The notes under the pieces: model-generated
Seen by the model: only the letters and a program-made list of their open reading frames with translations
What the model was told of the DNA's origin: nothing
Database searches by the model: none
Shown: in pieces, positions 6,679 to 14,955 of the stretch
Layout of the letters: each line of letters starts with the position of its first letter
Numbering within the stretch: position 1 is the first letter of the stretch
Program-made: the position numbers and the translations under genes
NCBI GenBank assembly: GCA_964412395.1
Contig: CAYPOY010000035.1
Coordinates: forward strand, 1-24,450
Direction: 5' to 3'
Length of the DNA stretch: 24,450 bases
Source of the DNA: CAYPOY01 sp964412395
GTDB taxonomy: Bacteria; Chloroflexota; Anaerolineae; B4-G1

Positions 6679-7910
6679 GCAAGCCACGGCTGGGCCAAAG
6701 CGCCCACAGGATATTTAGGCCAACCGCCAGTTCTCCCCCAGACACACATAAGACAACCAATCGGCGCGTCGTTCCACATGACGACCGGGCATCCAGGGGC
6801 CAAGCCGCTGGTATAGGACAACTGTTCAGGGGCCTGGCCGTCACACTCATCAGCGTGGGCATGCTGCTGGGCAGCTTCCTGCTAAGCCAACTCGACACAC
6901 TGGGCGTGCGTCCACCTCCCCACCCGGTTGCCGGGCTCTCGCCCTCACCCACGCCGTTCCTGCCCACAATGACTTCCACTCCTTCACCTTCTCCCACGGC
7001 GTCTCTCTCCTCTCCACCGTCTGCCACAGAAACAGCCATCTTACCGACGCCCATCCCCTCCGCATCACCCACGCCACTCTCACCTCTGATGCCCAGTTGT
7101 CCGCGACCTTCGGGCTGGATTATCCACACTGTGCGGCGGGGAGATACGCTCGCCAGTCTGGCCCGGCGAGCTGGCATCACCACACTTGCGCTAATGCAGG
7201 CCAACTGCCTAAGCACAACGACTATCTATCCCGGCCAGCCGATCTACCTGCCACCCACCTCATACGCCAGCCCCACTCCACAACCCTATCGCTGCGGCCC
7301 ACCCCTGAGCTGGGTTGTGTACATTGTGCAGCCAGGTGATACCCTCTACTCTCTTTCGCTGCGTTTTCGCGTGAGCATTGAGACCATCCGCCGAGCCAAC
7401 TGTCTGCCTGGCTACACCATCTACGCTGGACAGGCACTCTACCTCCCGCCATTGCCGCCCACGCCCACCCGCACTCCTATCCCTACCCCCTCGTACACAC
7501 CTTCTCCTCCCTACACTCCCACACCCACCGAGACTCCTATGCCCACGCTTACGCCGACTTCCACATCTACAAAGTTCCTAACCGTCACACCGTCACCCAC
7601 CCCCACAGAGCCACCCACCCTCACGGCCACTCCCATCTTGACGAGCACCGTCACTCATACTCCGATCCATACTCCCACCCCCACCGAAACTCCTGGGTCT
7701 ACCTCGACATCCACCTTAACGCCGACCTCTACTCCAACGGGACTTCCCACGTCCACGCCCACGCTGATCCCCACCCCAACGGGATCTTCCACATCCACGC
7801 CGACCCCCACCTCAACGGGACCTTTCACGCCCAAGCCGACCTCCACCCCAACAGAACCCCCCGCGTCCACGCCTACGCCAACACCTACCTCAACCCCCTC
7901 CGGCGGTTAG
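6675..7910 (+). CDS. Anchored double-LysM protein with long Thr-Pro tail
   Basis: A 411-residue envelope protein. A basic cytoplasmic segment is followed by one transmembrane helix (about residues 50-71), a Ser-Thr-Pro linker, LysM domain 1 (148-195, with RRGDTLASLARRAGI and YPGQPIYLPP), a short linker and LysM domain 2 (213-258, with QPGDTLYSLSLRF and YAGQALYLPP). LysM domains bind N-acetylglucosamine-containing glycans such as peptidoglycan, so the protein probably ties the membrane to the wall. Residues 259-411 are almost entirely Thr, Pro and Ser with no folded domain after them. Each LysM holds one central cysteine (QANCLS, RANCLP), and a further cysteine precedes each domain. The GTG start overlaps the upstream kinase stop by four bases (GTGA), linking this protein to that sensor. 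No catalytic domain is present. Confidence 0.9.
   Translation: MSKPRLGQSAHRIFRPTASSPPDTHKTTNRRVVPHDDRASRGQAAGIGQLFRGLAVTLISVGMLLGSFLLSQLDTLGVRPPPHPVAGLSPSPTPFLPTMTSTPSPSPTASLSSPPSATETAILPTPIPSASPTPLSPLMPSCPRPSGWIIHTVRRGDTLASLARRAGITTLALMQANCLSTTTIYPGQPIYLPPTSYASPTPQPYRCGPPLSWVVYIVQPGDTLYSLSLRFRVSIETIRRANCLPGYTIYAGQALYLPPLPPTPTRTPIPTPSYTPSPPYTPTPTETPMPTLTPTSTSTKFLTVTPSPTPTEPPTLTATPILTSTVTHTPIHTPTPTETPGSTSTSTLTPTSTPTGLPTSTPTLIPTPTGSSTSTPTPTSTGPFTPKPTSTPTEPPASTPTPTPTSTPSGG
7449..7907 (+). repeat. Thr-Pro coding minisatellite-like tract
   Basis: About 460 bases of C-rich degenerate repeats. Near the end a unit of roughly 39 bases beginning CAACGGGA recurs at about 7736, 7777 and 7814, showing recent in-frame tandem duplication. 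It codes for the disordered tail of the LysM protein. Confidence 0.7.
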
Positions 7911-8001
7911 CAGTGAGCAGCTAACGATTAGCCCCTGGGATTTGGTCATTGCTCTTGGTCATCGTTCACTGAATCATCATCCATTCATTGGCTTTTCATT
8001 G

Positions 8002-8028
8002 GCCCATTGCTGGTAGCGATGGGCTTTT
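8002..8028 (+). terminator. Rho-independent terminator after the LysM gene
   Basis: GCCCATTGCT (8002-8011) pairs over ten base pairs (one G-U) with AGCGATGGGC (8015-8024) around the loop GGT, followed by TTTT (8025-8028). It closes the kinase-LysM transcription unit and ends only four bases before the next -10 hexamer. Confidence 0.75.
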
Positions 8029-8039
8029 GTGGTATAATG
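8028..8039 (+). promoter_or_regulatory. Extended -10 promoter of the LCP gene
   Basis: TGTGGTATAATG is identical to the element at 3841-3852, with TATAAT at 8033-8038 and an extended TG. A -35 would have to lie in the terminator stem and none is convincing. It lies inside the longest possible LCP reading frame and so argues for the downstream ATG at 8082. Confidence 0.65.
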
Positions 8040-8081
8040 CCTTACCCTGCTTGTAGACCGGAAGAAAGAAACACAGACGAC

Positions 8082-9611
8082 ATGCAACGTTCTCTGAACC
8101 ATCTGTCGGAGGGGCTGACCCTGATCGTCATCCTGGCACTGGTGACCGTGGCCAGCCGTTGGGTCATCACCACCGCTCCGGAAGTTGCTCAGGCGCTCGC
8201 CACAGCGACCCCAACTATCCCGCCCACTGTCCTGCCTACAGTCCTGCCTACAGAGACACTCACGCCGACGGTCACGCCCACCCATACCCCCACCTCCACG
8301 CCCACAACTATCCGCACTCCTACACCCAGCTCCACGCCCCATCCGCCCTCTGCACTGCCCGCCCCGCCCGTCATCCTGGCCGCCACGAACCCTATGCCTC
8401 ATCCGTTGCCTGTGCCGACGCCGATGCCGCTGGTGGAGCAACCCAGCGACGTGATCAACATCATCCTGCTGGGCTCCGATCAGACCTCCACCAAGAACGT
8501 GGGGCGTACCGATACTATCGTCGTCGTCAGCGTCAATCCCGATCTACCCTCGGTCGCGCTCCTCTCCATCCCTCGCGATTTCTATGCATGGGTTCCTGGC
8601 CACGGCTTCGACAAAATCAATACTGCCTACAGCCGCGGAGAACGCAACGGCTACCCCGGTGGTGGCCCTGGGCTGATCAAGGCCACCGTCGAGTACAACC
8701 TCGGGATACGCGTTCACTACTACGTGCGGGTCGGATTCGACGGATTCGTCAAGATCGTGGATGCGCTGGGAGGTGTGGACGTGGCCGTGGAATGCCCTCT
8801 GTCCGACACCTTCCCCGACCCCGACTCGTCCACCGGCCAGACTGACGTGGATTGGTTGCCGGGTATCCACCACCTCGATGGTAAACACGCGCTCTGGTAT
8901 GCCCGCTCCCGCTGGAGTACCAACGACTTTGACCGCAACCGTCGCCAGCAGCAAGTGCTGCGAGGCCTGTACGGCCAAATCCTGACCCTGGACATCATCC
9001 CCAAGATTCCTCAACTGTGGGGAACGCTCAACGAGACCGTCTCGACCGACCTGGGGTTGGAGGGATTGCTCTATCTGGCGAATACCGGCTTGCAGTTGGA
9101 TATGATGAACATGAAGAGCCGCTTCGTGGGACGGAGCGTCGTGCAGTCGTGGACTGCGCCGAATGGGGCCTACGTGCTGGTTCCTTACTACGAGGCTCTC
9201 GGCCCCCTGATCAGCGAAGCACTGGCACCCCCGGCCAGTGCACGCGCACAGCAGCGCGCCTTCCGGGTCGAAGTGTGGAACAGCACTCCCTACGAAGGGC
9301 TAGGCCATGTGGCGGCCGAAAGGCTGCGCTGGGAGGGCTTCGAGGTTGTGAGCGTCGGGCCAGCCGACGGAGCTTATCCGCGCACGCAAATCGTGGACTT
9401 CACCAGCAGCTCGAAAGGCTCGGCTATCTCCCGGCTGATGCGCCTCTACAGACGTAACGGTAGCGACGTCATCTCCCAGCCGACCGATGGCAGCGCGGTG
9501 AACTTCCGGGTGATACTCGGTTCCGACTACGACCCCTGCGTCGCGGCCAAGGCCTATTGGTACCCCGGCTCACTTGCTACGCCTACACCTCTCCCCCCAG
9601 CAGTTCCCTGA
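8082..9611 (+). CDS. LytR-CpsA-Psr family protein with LytR_C domain
   Basis: A 509-residue LCP enzyme. This family transfers undecaprenyl-linked glycopolymers onto peptidoglycan outside the membrane. One N-terminal transmembrane helix (about residues 13-30) is followed by a Thr-Pro linker (about 40-100) and the LCP domain (about 123-280). Family landmarks are visible: IILLGSDQ, the Arg-Asp pair in GRTDTIVVVS, LSIPRDF, and the arginine cluster RSRWSTNDFDRNRRQQQ that binds pyrophosphate and lipid phosphate in known members. Residues from about 394 (FRVEVWNSTPYEGLG) form a LytR C-terminal domain. I start at the ATG at 8082 because the promoter lies just upstream; a frame extending to 8007 would begin inside a terminator. 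No strong ribosome binding site is visible. It fits with the LysM protein upstream and the sugar gene at the window start. Confidence 0.92.
   Translation: MQRSLNHLSEGLTLIVILALVTVASRWVITTAPEVAQALATATPTIPPTVLPTVLPTETLTPTVTPTHTPTSTPTTIRTPTPSSTPHPPSALPAPPVILAATNPMPHPLPVPTPMPLVEQPSDVINIILLGSDQTSTKNVGRTDTIVVVSVNPDLPSVALLSIPRDFYAWVPGHGFDKINTAYSRGERNGYPGGGPGLIKATVEYNLGIRVHYYVRVGFDGFVKIVDALGGVDVAVECPLSDTFPDPDSSTGQTDVDWLPGIHHLDGKHALWYARSRWSTNDFDRNRRQQQVLRGLYGQILTLDIIPKIPQLWGTLNETVSTDLGLEGLLYLANTGLQLDMMNMKSRFVGRSVVQSWTAPNGAYVLVPYYEALGPLISEALAPPASARAQQRAFRVEVWNSTPYEGLGHVAAERLRWEGFEVVSVGPADGAYPRTQIVDFTSSSKGSAISRLMRLYRRNGSDVISQPTDGSAVNFRVILGSDYDPCVAAKAYWYPGSLATPTPLPPAVP
8203..8371 (+). repeat. Thr-Pro coding low-complexity tract in the LCP gene
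   Basis: Imperfect repeats of CCTGCCTACAGT and CCCACC-type units code for the linker between the membrane helix and the LCP domain. Confidence 0.6.
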
Positions 9612-9638
9612 GGCCCCCGAGGACAGGAGGGAACACAA

Positions 9639-9668
9639 GAGCCGGGCCTTCTTCAAACGGGCCGGCTC
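9639..9668. terminator. Possible bidirectional terminator between convergent genes
   Basis: GAGCCGGGCC (9639-9648) and GGGCCGGCTC (9659-9668) pair over ten positions with one mismatch around a ten-base loop. Short T-rich runs follow on each strand (CCTTTAT on plus, TTGTGTT on minus). It lies in the 122-base gap between the convergent LCP and IPT genes, where a shared terminator is expected. Confidence 0.45.
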
Positions 9669-9733
9669 CCTTTATGACCCCGGCAACTATGAAGTCGAAA
9701 TCACGGGCCAGCATCACCCACCCTCCGAAAATA

Positions 9734-11554
9734 CTACGGCGGCGAGGCCATCGTCGGGCGGGTGAATATTGCCAAGTCAGCCCCATCTCCAGCCGTCCAG
9801 AAGGTGACGTCGTTCCAGGATGCGGCACCGGAAGGAGAAAATTCCATCGTCACGGTCCACGTGGTTCCATCTTCCCCGGCTTGAACCCCATACGATGACC
9901 AGGCCTCCTCACCATCGCCAGAGATGTAACTCCCCAACACACCGATATTACGCATCGGTGTGTGCAACGTCACTTCACCGCCAGCGTAATCCATGTCCCA
10001 GTTGTGCTGTTCAAGGAAGGCTGTCCCTTGTGACACGTATGGGTACAGGGGCGGCCGCTGCGAGGGATCTAAGGCGAGCGGGAATGTCCACGAATAGGCG
10101 AAGACACGACTCTCAGCCGGCGCCACGTTCATCAGTGGATCAGCGCTCAGCACCACGTTGTACAAGTTCCCGTCGTTGCCGCTGATCCCCTCCACCACCA
10201 ACTTGAACACCTTGCTGCTGCCGACCGACTCGCCCTGGGCGGCTGAGTAAGGGCCGAATACGAGGGCCCAGTTGTTATCGTACGCCGAATTATCCCCGAT
10301 CACGGTCTGCGTCAGCAATGTGCCGGAGTTGATCCCAGCCGGACCTGGATGGGCTGAACGTGCATCGAAGTGAGCATACGTGCCGGTGTAACCGCGCAGC
10401 GTATACATAATCGTCGTCCCCCCCCCATGCAGCTCGTCTACTGCCCCGCCGGTATCGGCGTCAAAGATGCGGAAGTACAGGCTGTCGCTGCAACTGGCAG
10501 GTACCTCGAAGAAGATCACCTGTACGTGATCGTCGTCCCCATCCGTGCCAGGCGCACCAGGGCCAAAGGTCAACAAGTACCCCGTCTCCAGCGTCGTATC
10601 CAGGCTGGGTGGGTTGAACGCAGTGTAGGCCGGTGAGAGTGTGCCGGACCGCCCGTCGGCGTTCCTGACAGTAAGAGCGTAGACACCGGGTACAAGGCCG
10701 GCCGGCACCGTCCCAGTGAGCGTGTCGGTGGTGGCAGCGGAGATAGTGATGAACACACTGGTCCCCAGCATCGCCGCAGGCGTAGGGATGAAATTGACTC
10801 CCGTAATGGTCACCGGCACAGGAGCGGAGTTCACCCCCTGGTTGGGTGTGATGCCAAGGACAGACGGAGGCGGCATGGGTGTGGACGTGGGTGTGGGTGT
10901 GGGCGTGATGGGTGTGGGTGTGGGCGTGATGGGTGTGGGCGTGGGCGTGATGGGTGTGGGCGTGGGCGTGATGGGTGTGGACGTGGGCGTGGCGGGTGTT
11001 GGCGTGACCGGCGTGGGCGTGATGGGTGTGGACGTGGGCGTGACCGGCGTGGGTGTAGGCGTGACCGGCGTGGGCGTGGGTGTAGGCGTGACCGGCGTGG
11101 GCGTGGGTGTAGGCGTGATGGGCGTGGGTGTAGGTGTCCGAGTCGGCGTGCGCGTGGGCGTACGGGAGAACGGGGTCGCGCTGGGGGAGAGCGTCGAAAC
11201 CACGGCCGTTTCCTGGGGTGTGGACGTGCTCGTCGGGGCCGGGACCAAGGTCACCGGCAGGACAACGACCACCGTCCCCCCAGGCGTCAGGATGCGCATC
11301 GGATCCCAGGAAGGAGGGGTCATCACCTCTGGACGGAGCGGTTCTATGCGCACCTCTCCAGTGTCGAGGTCCTCATCCGGATTCAGTTCGGAGAGCATAT
11401 TGGCAGAGACTTGCCAGGTACGGTCCAGCCTGACCGCCACCCGTGCTGTGGCCAGGAGACAGGCGAACCCCAGCAGCAGTATCAGGAAGAACACCAGCAA
11501 ATCGCGCCGTTCCCGGTCTCTGTCACGGTTGCTCTGAGGCCCCCTTGTAGCCAC
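9734..11554 (-). CDS. Anchored surface protein with Thr-Pro stalk and IPT/TIG domain
   Basis: A 606-residue protein, the last gene of the yebC-ruvCA operon. A basic N-terminus (RDRDRERR) and one helix at about residues 18-36 anchor it. A membrane-proximal region of about 70 residues leads to a 125-residue Thr-Pro stalk (about 107-232). An IPT/TIG immunoglobulin-like domain follows (about 233-318, PPSVLGITPNQGVNSAPVPV and LVPGVYALTVRNADG). The remaining 290 residues are beta-rich, with many Gly, Asp and aromatic residues, and I cannot name a family; they may be a bacterial pre-peptidase-like or adhesive domain. The GTG start at 11554 has GGAGAG nine bases before it and lies 25 bases after the kinase stop. 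It may be the ligand-binding or adhesive partner of that kinase, which is inference only. Confidence 0.82.
   Translation of the reverse strand: MATRGPQSNRDRDRERRDLLVFFLILLLGFACLLATARVAVRLDRTWQVSANMLSELNPDEDLDTGEVRIEPLRPEVMTPPSWDPMRILTPGGTVVVVLPVTLVPAPTSTSTPQETAVVSTLSPSATPFSRTPTRTPTRTPTPTPITPTPTPTPVTPTPTPTPVTPTPTPVTPTSTPITPTPVTPTPATPTSTPITPTPTPITPTPTPITPTPTPITPTPTPTSTPMPPPSVLGITPNQGVNSAPVPVTITGVNFIPTPAAMLGTSVFITISAATTDTLTGTVPAGLVPGVYALTVRNADGRSGTLSPAYTAFNPPSLDTTLETGYLLTFGPGAPGTDGDDDHVQVIFFEVPASCSDSLYFRIFDADTGGAVDELHGGGTTIMYTLRGYTGTYAHFDARSAHPGPAGINSGTLLTQTVIGDNSAYDNNWALVFGPYSAAQGESVGSSKVFKLVVEGISGNDGNLYNVVLSADPLMNVAPAESRVFAYSWTFPLALDPSQRPPLYPYVSQGTAFLEQHNWDMDYAGGEVTLHTPMRNIGVLGSYISGDGEEAWSSYGVQAGEDGTTWTVTMEFSPSGAASWNDVTFWTAGDGADLAIFTRPTMASPP
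10874..11165 (-). repeat. Tandem GTGGGCGTG-type minisatellite coding the Thr-Pro stalk
   Basis: On the plus strand about 290 bases alternate GTGGGCGTG, GTGATGGGT and GTGACCGGC units. On the coding (minus) strand this reads as repeats of TPTPTPI and TPTPTPV. Block sizes of 18-24 bases recur nearly identically, which suggests recent in-frame expansion and contraction. Confidence 0.8.
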
Positions 11555-11579
11555 GTTATTCGCTCTCCGTCACGACACT

Positions 11580-13820
11580 TCAATCTGCGCCCTTCTCGTC
11601 CTCATAATCCCGCAGCGCCGGAAGAATCACGCTGAACGTGCTACCGACTCCCTCCTCACTGACGACGAGGATCTCCCCTCCGTGTGCCTCGACAATTACC
11701 CTGGCCACATACAACCCCATGCCAAAACCCCGCACGTCGTCTGCCGGCATGTTCGTGACCCGGTAGAAGCGATCGAAGAGATACTTCTGGTTTTCAGTTG
11801 AGATACCTACCCCGGTGTCTATGACGTCGAGTTTCACCTGATCGTCGCGTTCAGACAGTCGCAGGGTCACGCTACCGCCAGCCGGTGTGTACTGCCAGGC
11901 ATTGCGCACCAGGTGGATGAGTGCCCAGCGTAGACGTCTGGCGTCTGCCTCTACTGGAGGCAGGTCAGCAGGAGCATCCACCTGAAATGTCAAGCCCTTC
12001 TCGTCCATCCGCGGACGCCATTCCTCGACCACATCTTCGACAAGGGTGGATAGATACATCGGACATTTCAGCAACCCCAGCCGCCCCCTCGCCTCCATCT
12101 CCGAAAAGTCCAGCAGTTCATTGACCATTGCCACCAGGTTGTCAGTGTTACGGCCGATTATCTCCAGGAAACTATGCTGTTCCTCGTCCAGGGCCCCACC
12201 AACGCCGAAGAGCAGGAGATCGCTGTAACCCTTGATCGCCGTCAACGGCGTGCGCAGTTCGTGCGAGACGTGAGTGATAAAAGCATCCTTGAGCCGTTCC
12301 GCCTCGACTTCGGCCGTCACGTCCCGCATCACAATCACGGTGCCCAGGCACTCGCCGTCGTCCGTTCGGACGGCTGCGGAGTGAGCACTGATCACCTTCT
12401 TGTCCACCTGGAAGCGCCGATGGTCCAGGAGCCAGGGACTCGGTTGAATATCCAAAATCTGGTCATAATCTCCTGCGGATAGATCGCGCAGTGGGCCGAG
12501 CAGAAAATTGGCTGCCATCTCCTCCAGCATGGCCTCAGCTGCTATATTCAGCGAAATAAAGTTCCCCTCCACGTCCTCCAGCAACACGCCATCACCAATG
12601 CTGGAAAGGATCGCCCGCATGCGACCGGCTGCCTCCTCCAGCGCGTGAGTTCGCTCCGACAATCGCCCCGTCATCTCGTCGAAGGTCGTGGCCAACGTCC
12701 CGATCTCGTCCGCGCTCACGATGCCGGTGCGCTGCTTAAGGTCTCCGTCCGCCACAGCCTGTGATGTATGTACCAGGCGACTGAGAGGGCTGGTGATACG
12801 CTGAGAGATCAGGTACCCGATCAATATGACGCCCGCCATCGCAGTAGTGAAGATCAATGCATAGGTATTGCGGCTGGTGGCTCCAGCCTCGACGATGAAG
12901 TGCGAGGGCAAGGCGACGGCGAAAACTCCTAAAATATCGTCGCCCACGCGAAGAGACCCGCGGGCGAGGCGGTACCAACGGCCACGAATACGGACGTTCT
13001 CCCCTACGGTGGAACCTGTGCTGTACAGGGCACTTTCATACAATGCCGGCGTGGTCGAGAGCTCATCCAGTAGGGTAGCCGTGTCAACGGACTGCTCGAT
13101 GAACGCAAAGGTGGTGGCAACGGCCCGGCCGCCATCAAGATAGATGACCACATCAGCCAGAGAAGTGATCTTGAAGCGAGGCAGCAGCGTGTCGAGCGAG
13201 GTACCAACGATGACCACACCCACCACTCTGTCCTCTAATCCAACAGGGATAGCCGTAAAGTGGTAGTAACACTGTTTTGCCGGGTGGAACACCAGACCAC
13301 GCTTTGGCGGCCCATCTGGATCGCCGGCCTCGAGCAACGCCCGCACCATCCATAGCCCCGAGGTGTCAAACTGCCCCTCCACGAGCTCATGCAAGCCATC
13401 ACCCTCTCGCAACATGTGCAGCACCTCTTGGCCGTGTGTGTCAACAATGATGAGGCACTCTACCCCCCGGACAAAGGCCGTCGGTTGAGCCAGTGCAAGT
13501 ACCCTATCCCGATCGCCAGCCTGCAAAGCCTCAGCCAGCCCTACTGTATAGGCTATTGCTCGCGCTGACTCCAGGTGATCCGATTCCCAGCGCACCATAC
13601 TGTCCGAAACCACCCGCCCTGCTTCAAGCAACTGATTGGTCAACCGCTCATCGAGGGAACCGGCAACCAGGCTGGTCACCACATAGATGCCAATGATCGC
13701 TACGCTCAGCGTAAGGATCAGATAGGGCAGGACGATCTTGCCTCGGATATTGAGAGCAAAGAGGCGGCGAATTTGCTGCAGCCACCCACGACGCTTCTCT
13801 GATTCCTGATCTTGTGCCAC
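11580..13820 (-). CDS. dCache-HAMP-PAS sensor histidine kinase in the ruvCA operon
   Basis: A 746-residue membrane sensor kinase. Helix 1 (about residues 29-51) and helix 2 (about 320-342) bracket a 270-residue extracellular region with the look of a double Cache domain. HAMP (about 343-395), PAS (about 400-510), HisKA with HVSHELRTPLTAIKGYSDLL (His520) and HATPase (about 615-735, with HLVRNAWQYTP, DTGVGISTENQ and GFGMGLYVARVIVEAHGG) follow. Small extracellular molecules are the usual Cache ligands. The GTG at 13820 has GGAGGG six bases upstream and begins only 14 bases after the ruvA stop, so it is co-transcribed with DNA-repair genes. No response regulator gene is in the window. Confidence 0.92.
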   Translation of the reverse strand: MAQDQESEKRRGWLQQIRRLFALNIRGKIVLPYLILTLSVAIIGIYVVTSLVAGSLDERLTNQLLEAGRVVSDSMVRWESDHLESARAIAYTVGLAEALQAGDRDRVLALAQPTAFVRGVECLIIVDTHGQEVLHMLREGDGLHELVEGQFDTSGLWMVRALLEAGDPDGPPKRGLVFHPAKQCYYHFTAIPVGLEDRVVGVVIVGTSLDTLLPRFKITSLADVVIYLDGGRAVATTFAFIEQSVDTATLLDELSTTPALYESALYSTGSTVGENVRIRGRWYRLARGSLRVGDDILGVFAVALPSHFIVEAGATSRNTYALIFTTAMAGVILIGYLISQRITSPLSRLVHTSQAVADGDLKQRTGIVSADEIGTLATTFDEMTGRLSERTHALEEAAGRMRAILSSIGDGVLLEDVEGNFISLNIAAEAMLEEMAANFLLGPLRDLSAGDYDQILDIQPSPWLLDHRRFQVDKKVISAHSAAVRTDDGECLGTVIVMRDVTAEVEAERLKDAFITHVSHELRTPLTAIKGYSDLLLFGVGGALDEEQHSFLEIIGRNTDNLVAMVNELLDFSEMEARGRLGLLKCPMYLSTLVEDVVEEWRPRMDEKGLTFQVDAPADLPPVEADARRLRWALIHLVRNAWQYTPAGGSVTLRLSERDDQVKLDVIDTGVGISTENQKYLFDRFYRVTNMPADDVRGFGMGLYVARVIVEAHGGEILVVSEEGVGSTFSVILPALRDYEDEKGAD

Positions 13821-13834
13821 TGTCGTCCCTCCGA

Positions 13835-14416
13835 TCAGGGCGCGGCGAAGTAAGCCAACGCCTGGCGCACTCGCTCCTCGAGAGGCAAGCTCTCATCTCT
13901 CGGCAGGCTCTGAAGCGCCGCCTGCGCCTCGACCAGGCTGAAGCCCAGGCCGGTCAGCGCGGCAATGACCTCGGTGTCCGCATCACTCAACATGGGCACC
14001 GCTTCCACACCGGTGAGGATGATCTTGTCCTTCAGATGAAAGATGATCGCCCGGGCAGTTTTTGGCCCAATGCCTGGTACCCGGGATAGCAGGCCCGGCT
14101 CTTCCTGTACCACGGCCTGGCGGAGTGTATCCGGCGAAACAGTGCCCAGCAATGCCAGCGCGACTTTTGGGCCAACCCCGGATATGCTCAGCAACAGTTC
14201 GAACAGCGTCATTTCCTCTTCCGTGAGAAAGCCATAGAGCGCCAGTTCGTTCTCACGCACATGCAGGTGGGTGAATAACTCCACTGGTTGGCCCACGCCA
14301 TCCAGTTGCACCAGGACATCGGAGGGCACATGCACATGGAAGCCTATCCCTCCGACACGGACCACCACGTAGCTCTTTCCGATATTCCACACCGTCCCGC
14401 TGAGCCTGGCGATCAT
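13835..14416 (-). CDS. ruvA: Holliday junction branch migration protein RuvA
   Basis: Binds four-way DNA junctions as a tetramer and positions the RuvB motor. The 193-residue protein has the expected N-terminal OB fold (MIARLSGTVW, VRVGGIGFHVHVP), then two helix-hairpin-helix units (LLSISGVGPKVALALLG and LLSRVPGIGPKTARAIIFHL) and the C-terminal three-helix domain (VIAALTGLGFSLVEAQAAL) that contacts RuvB. I use the ATG at 14416 because it gives the family's MIxRL start; an in-frame ATG at 14434 would add residues coded by a palindromic repeat. The start overlaps the ruvC stop as ATGA. No ruvB lies next to it. Confidence 0.95.
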   Translation of the reverse strand: MIARLSGTVWNIGKSYVVVRVGGIGFHVHVPSDVLVQLDGVGQPVELFTHLHVRENELALYGFLTEEEMTLFELLLSISGVGPKVALALLGTVSPDTLRQAVVQEEPGLLSRVPGIGPKTARAIIFHLKDKIILTGVEAVPMLSDADTEVIAALTGLGFSLVEAQAALQSLPRDESLPLEERVRQALAYFAAP

Positions 14417-14949
14417 TTGGACTCCCATCCCCATCCCTTCCCCCTATGAGGGGGAAGGGAACTATCGGAGAGCCCGGTCAGGCGTGCTGAGTGAAGATGG
14501 CAGATGGCGACCGCCAGCGCGTCGGCAGCGTCGTCGGGGCGCGGCACCTCTGCCAGCCCTAATAACAACCGTACCATCTCCTGCATCTGTGCTTTGTCCG
14601 CGTTCCCATACCCGGTCACCGCTTGCTTGACCGTCAGCGGTGTGTATTCGGCCACGGTGAGGCCTGCATCGGCCAGGGCCAGAAGCGCCACCCCCCGTGC
14701 CTGTCCCACGCTCATCGCCGTGCGCACATTGCTGCTGAAAAAGAGCTCCTCCACCGCGGCCGCAGCCGGTTCCCACTCCGTCGCCAGCTCCCTCACCGCC
14801 CGATAAATGGACTGCAGGCGAACGGGAAGGGGTTGGCTGGCTGGCGTCCTGATCACCCCGAACGCCAACGATTTCAAGTCCCCTTTCACCTCCTCCACCA
14901 CACCGTAGCCCGTGATGGCGGTGCCAGGGTCAATGCCGAGTACGCGCAT
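14413..14949 (-). CDS. ruvC: Crossover junction endodeoxyribonuclease RuvC
   Basis: Resolves Holliday junctions by symmetric nicking. At 178 residues it is close to the usual length. Acidic active-site positions are visible: Asp7 in MRVLGIDPGTAITGYG, the Glu in VEELFFSSN, and the C-terminal pair in RPDDAADALAVAICH. The last 20 residues (after LHSARLTGL) are not conserved and are partly coded by a perfect palindromic repeat, so the gene has acquired a new 3' end. Six bases separate it from yebC upstream, and its TGA overlaps the ruvA ATG. Confidence 0.95.
   Translation of the reverse strand: MRVLGIDPGTAITGYGVVEEVKGDLKSLAFGVIRTPASQPLPVRLQSIYRAVRELATEWEPAAAAVEELFFSSNVRTAMSVGQARGVALLALADAGLTVAEYTPLTVKQAVTGYGNADKAQMQEMVRLLLGLAEVPRPDDAADALAVAICHLHSARLTGLSDSSLPPHRGKGWGWESK
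14435..14459. repeat. Perfect palindromic repeat in the ruvC 3' end
   Basis: Eleven-base arms CCCTTCCCCCT (14435-14445) and AGGGGGAAGGG (14449-14459) flank a three-base loop. It lies inside the coding sequence for the RuvC tail, about 20 bases before the ruvA start, and would form a very stable hairpin just ahead of the ruvA ribosome binding site. Confidence 0.8.
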
Positions 14950-14955
14950 CCAGGG

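Noticed and set aside
9557..9898. Plus-strand frames across the LCP-IPT junction, including a YDPGNYEVEITGQ-like stretch
   Set aside because: The frames overlap the ends of two better supported convergent genes and have no start signal; the protein-like stretch is short and lies over the possible terminator.
10716..11537. Long plus-strand frame of Val-Gly repeats opposite the IPT gene
   Set aside because: It is the reverse reading of the Thr-Pro repeat (GTGGGCGTG); the minus-strand frame has an anchor helix, ribosome binding site and IPT domain.
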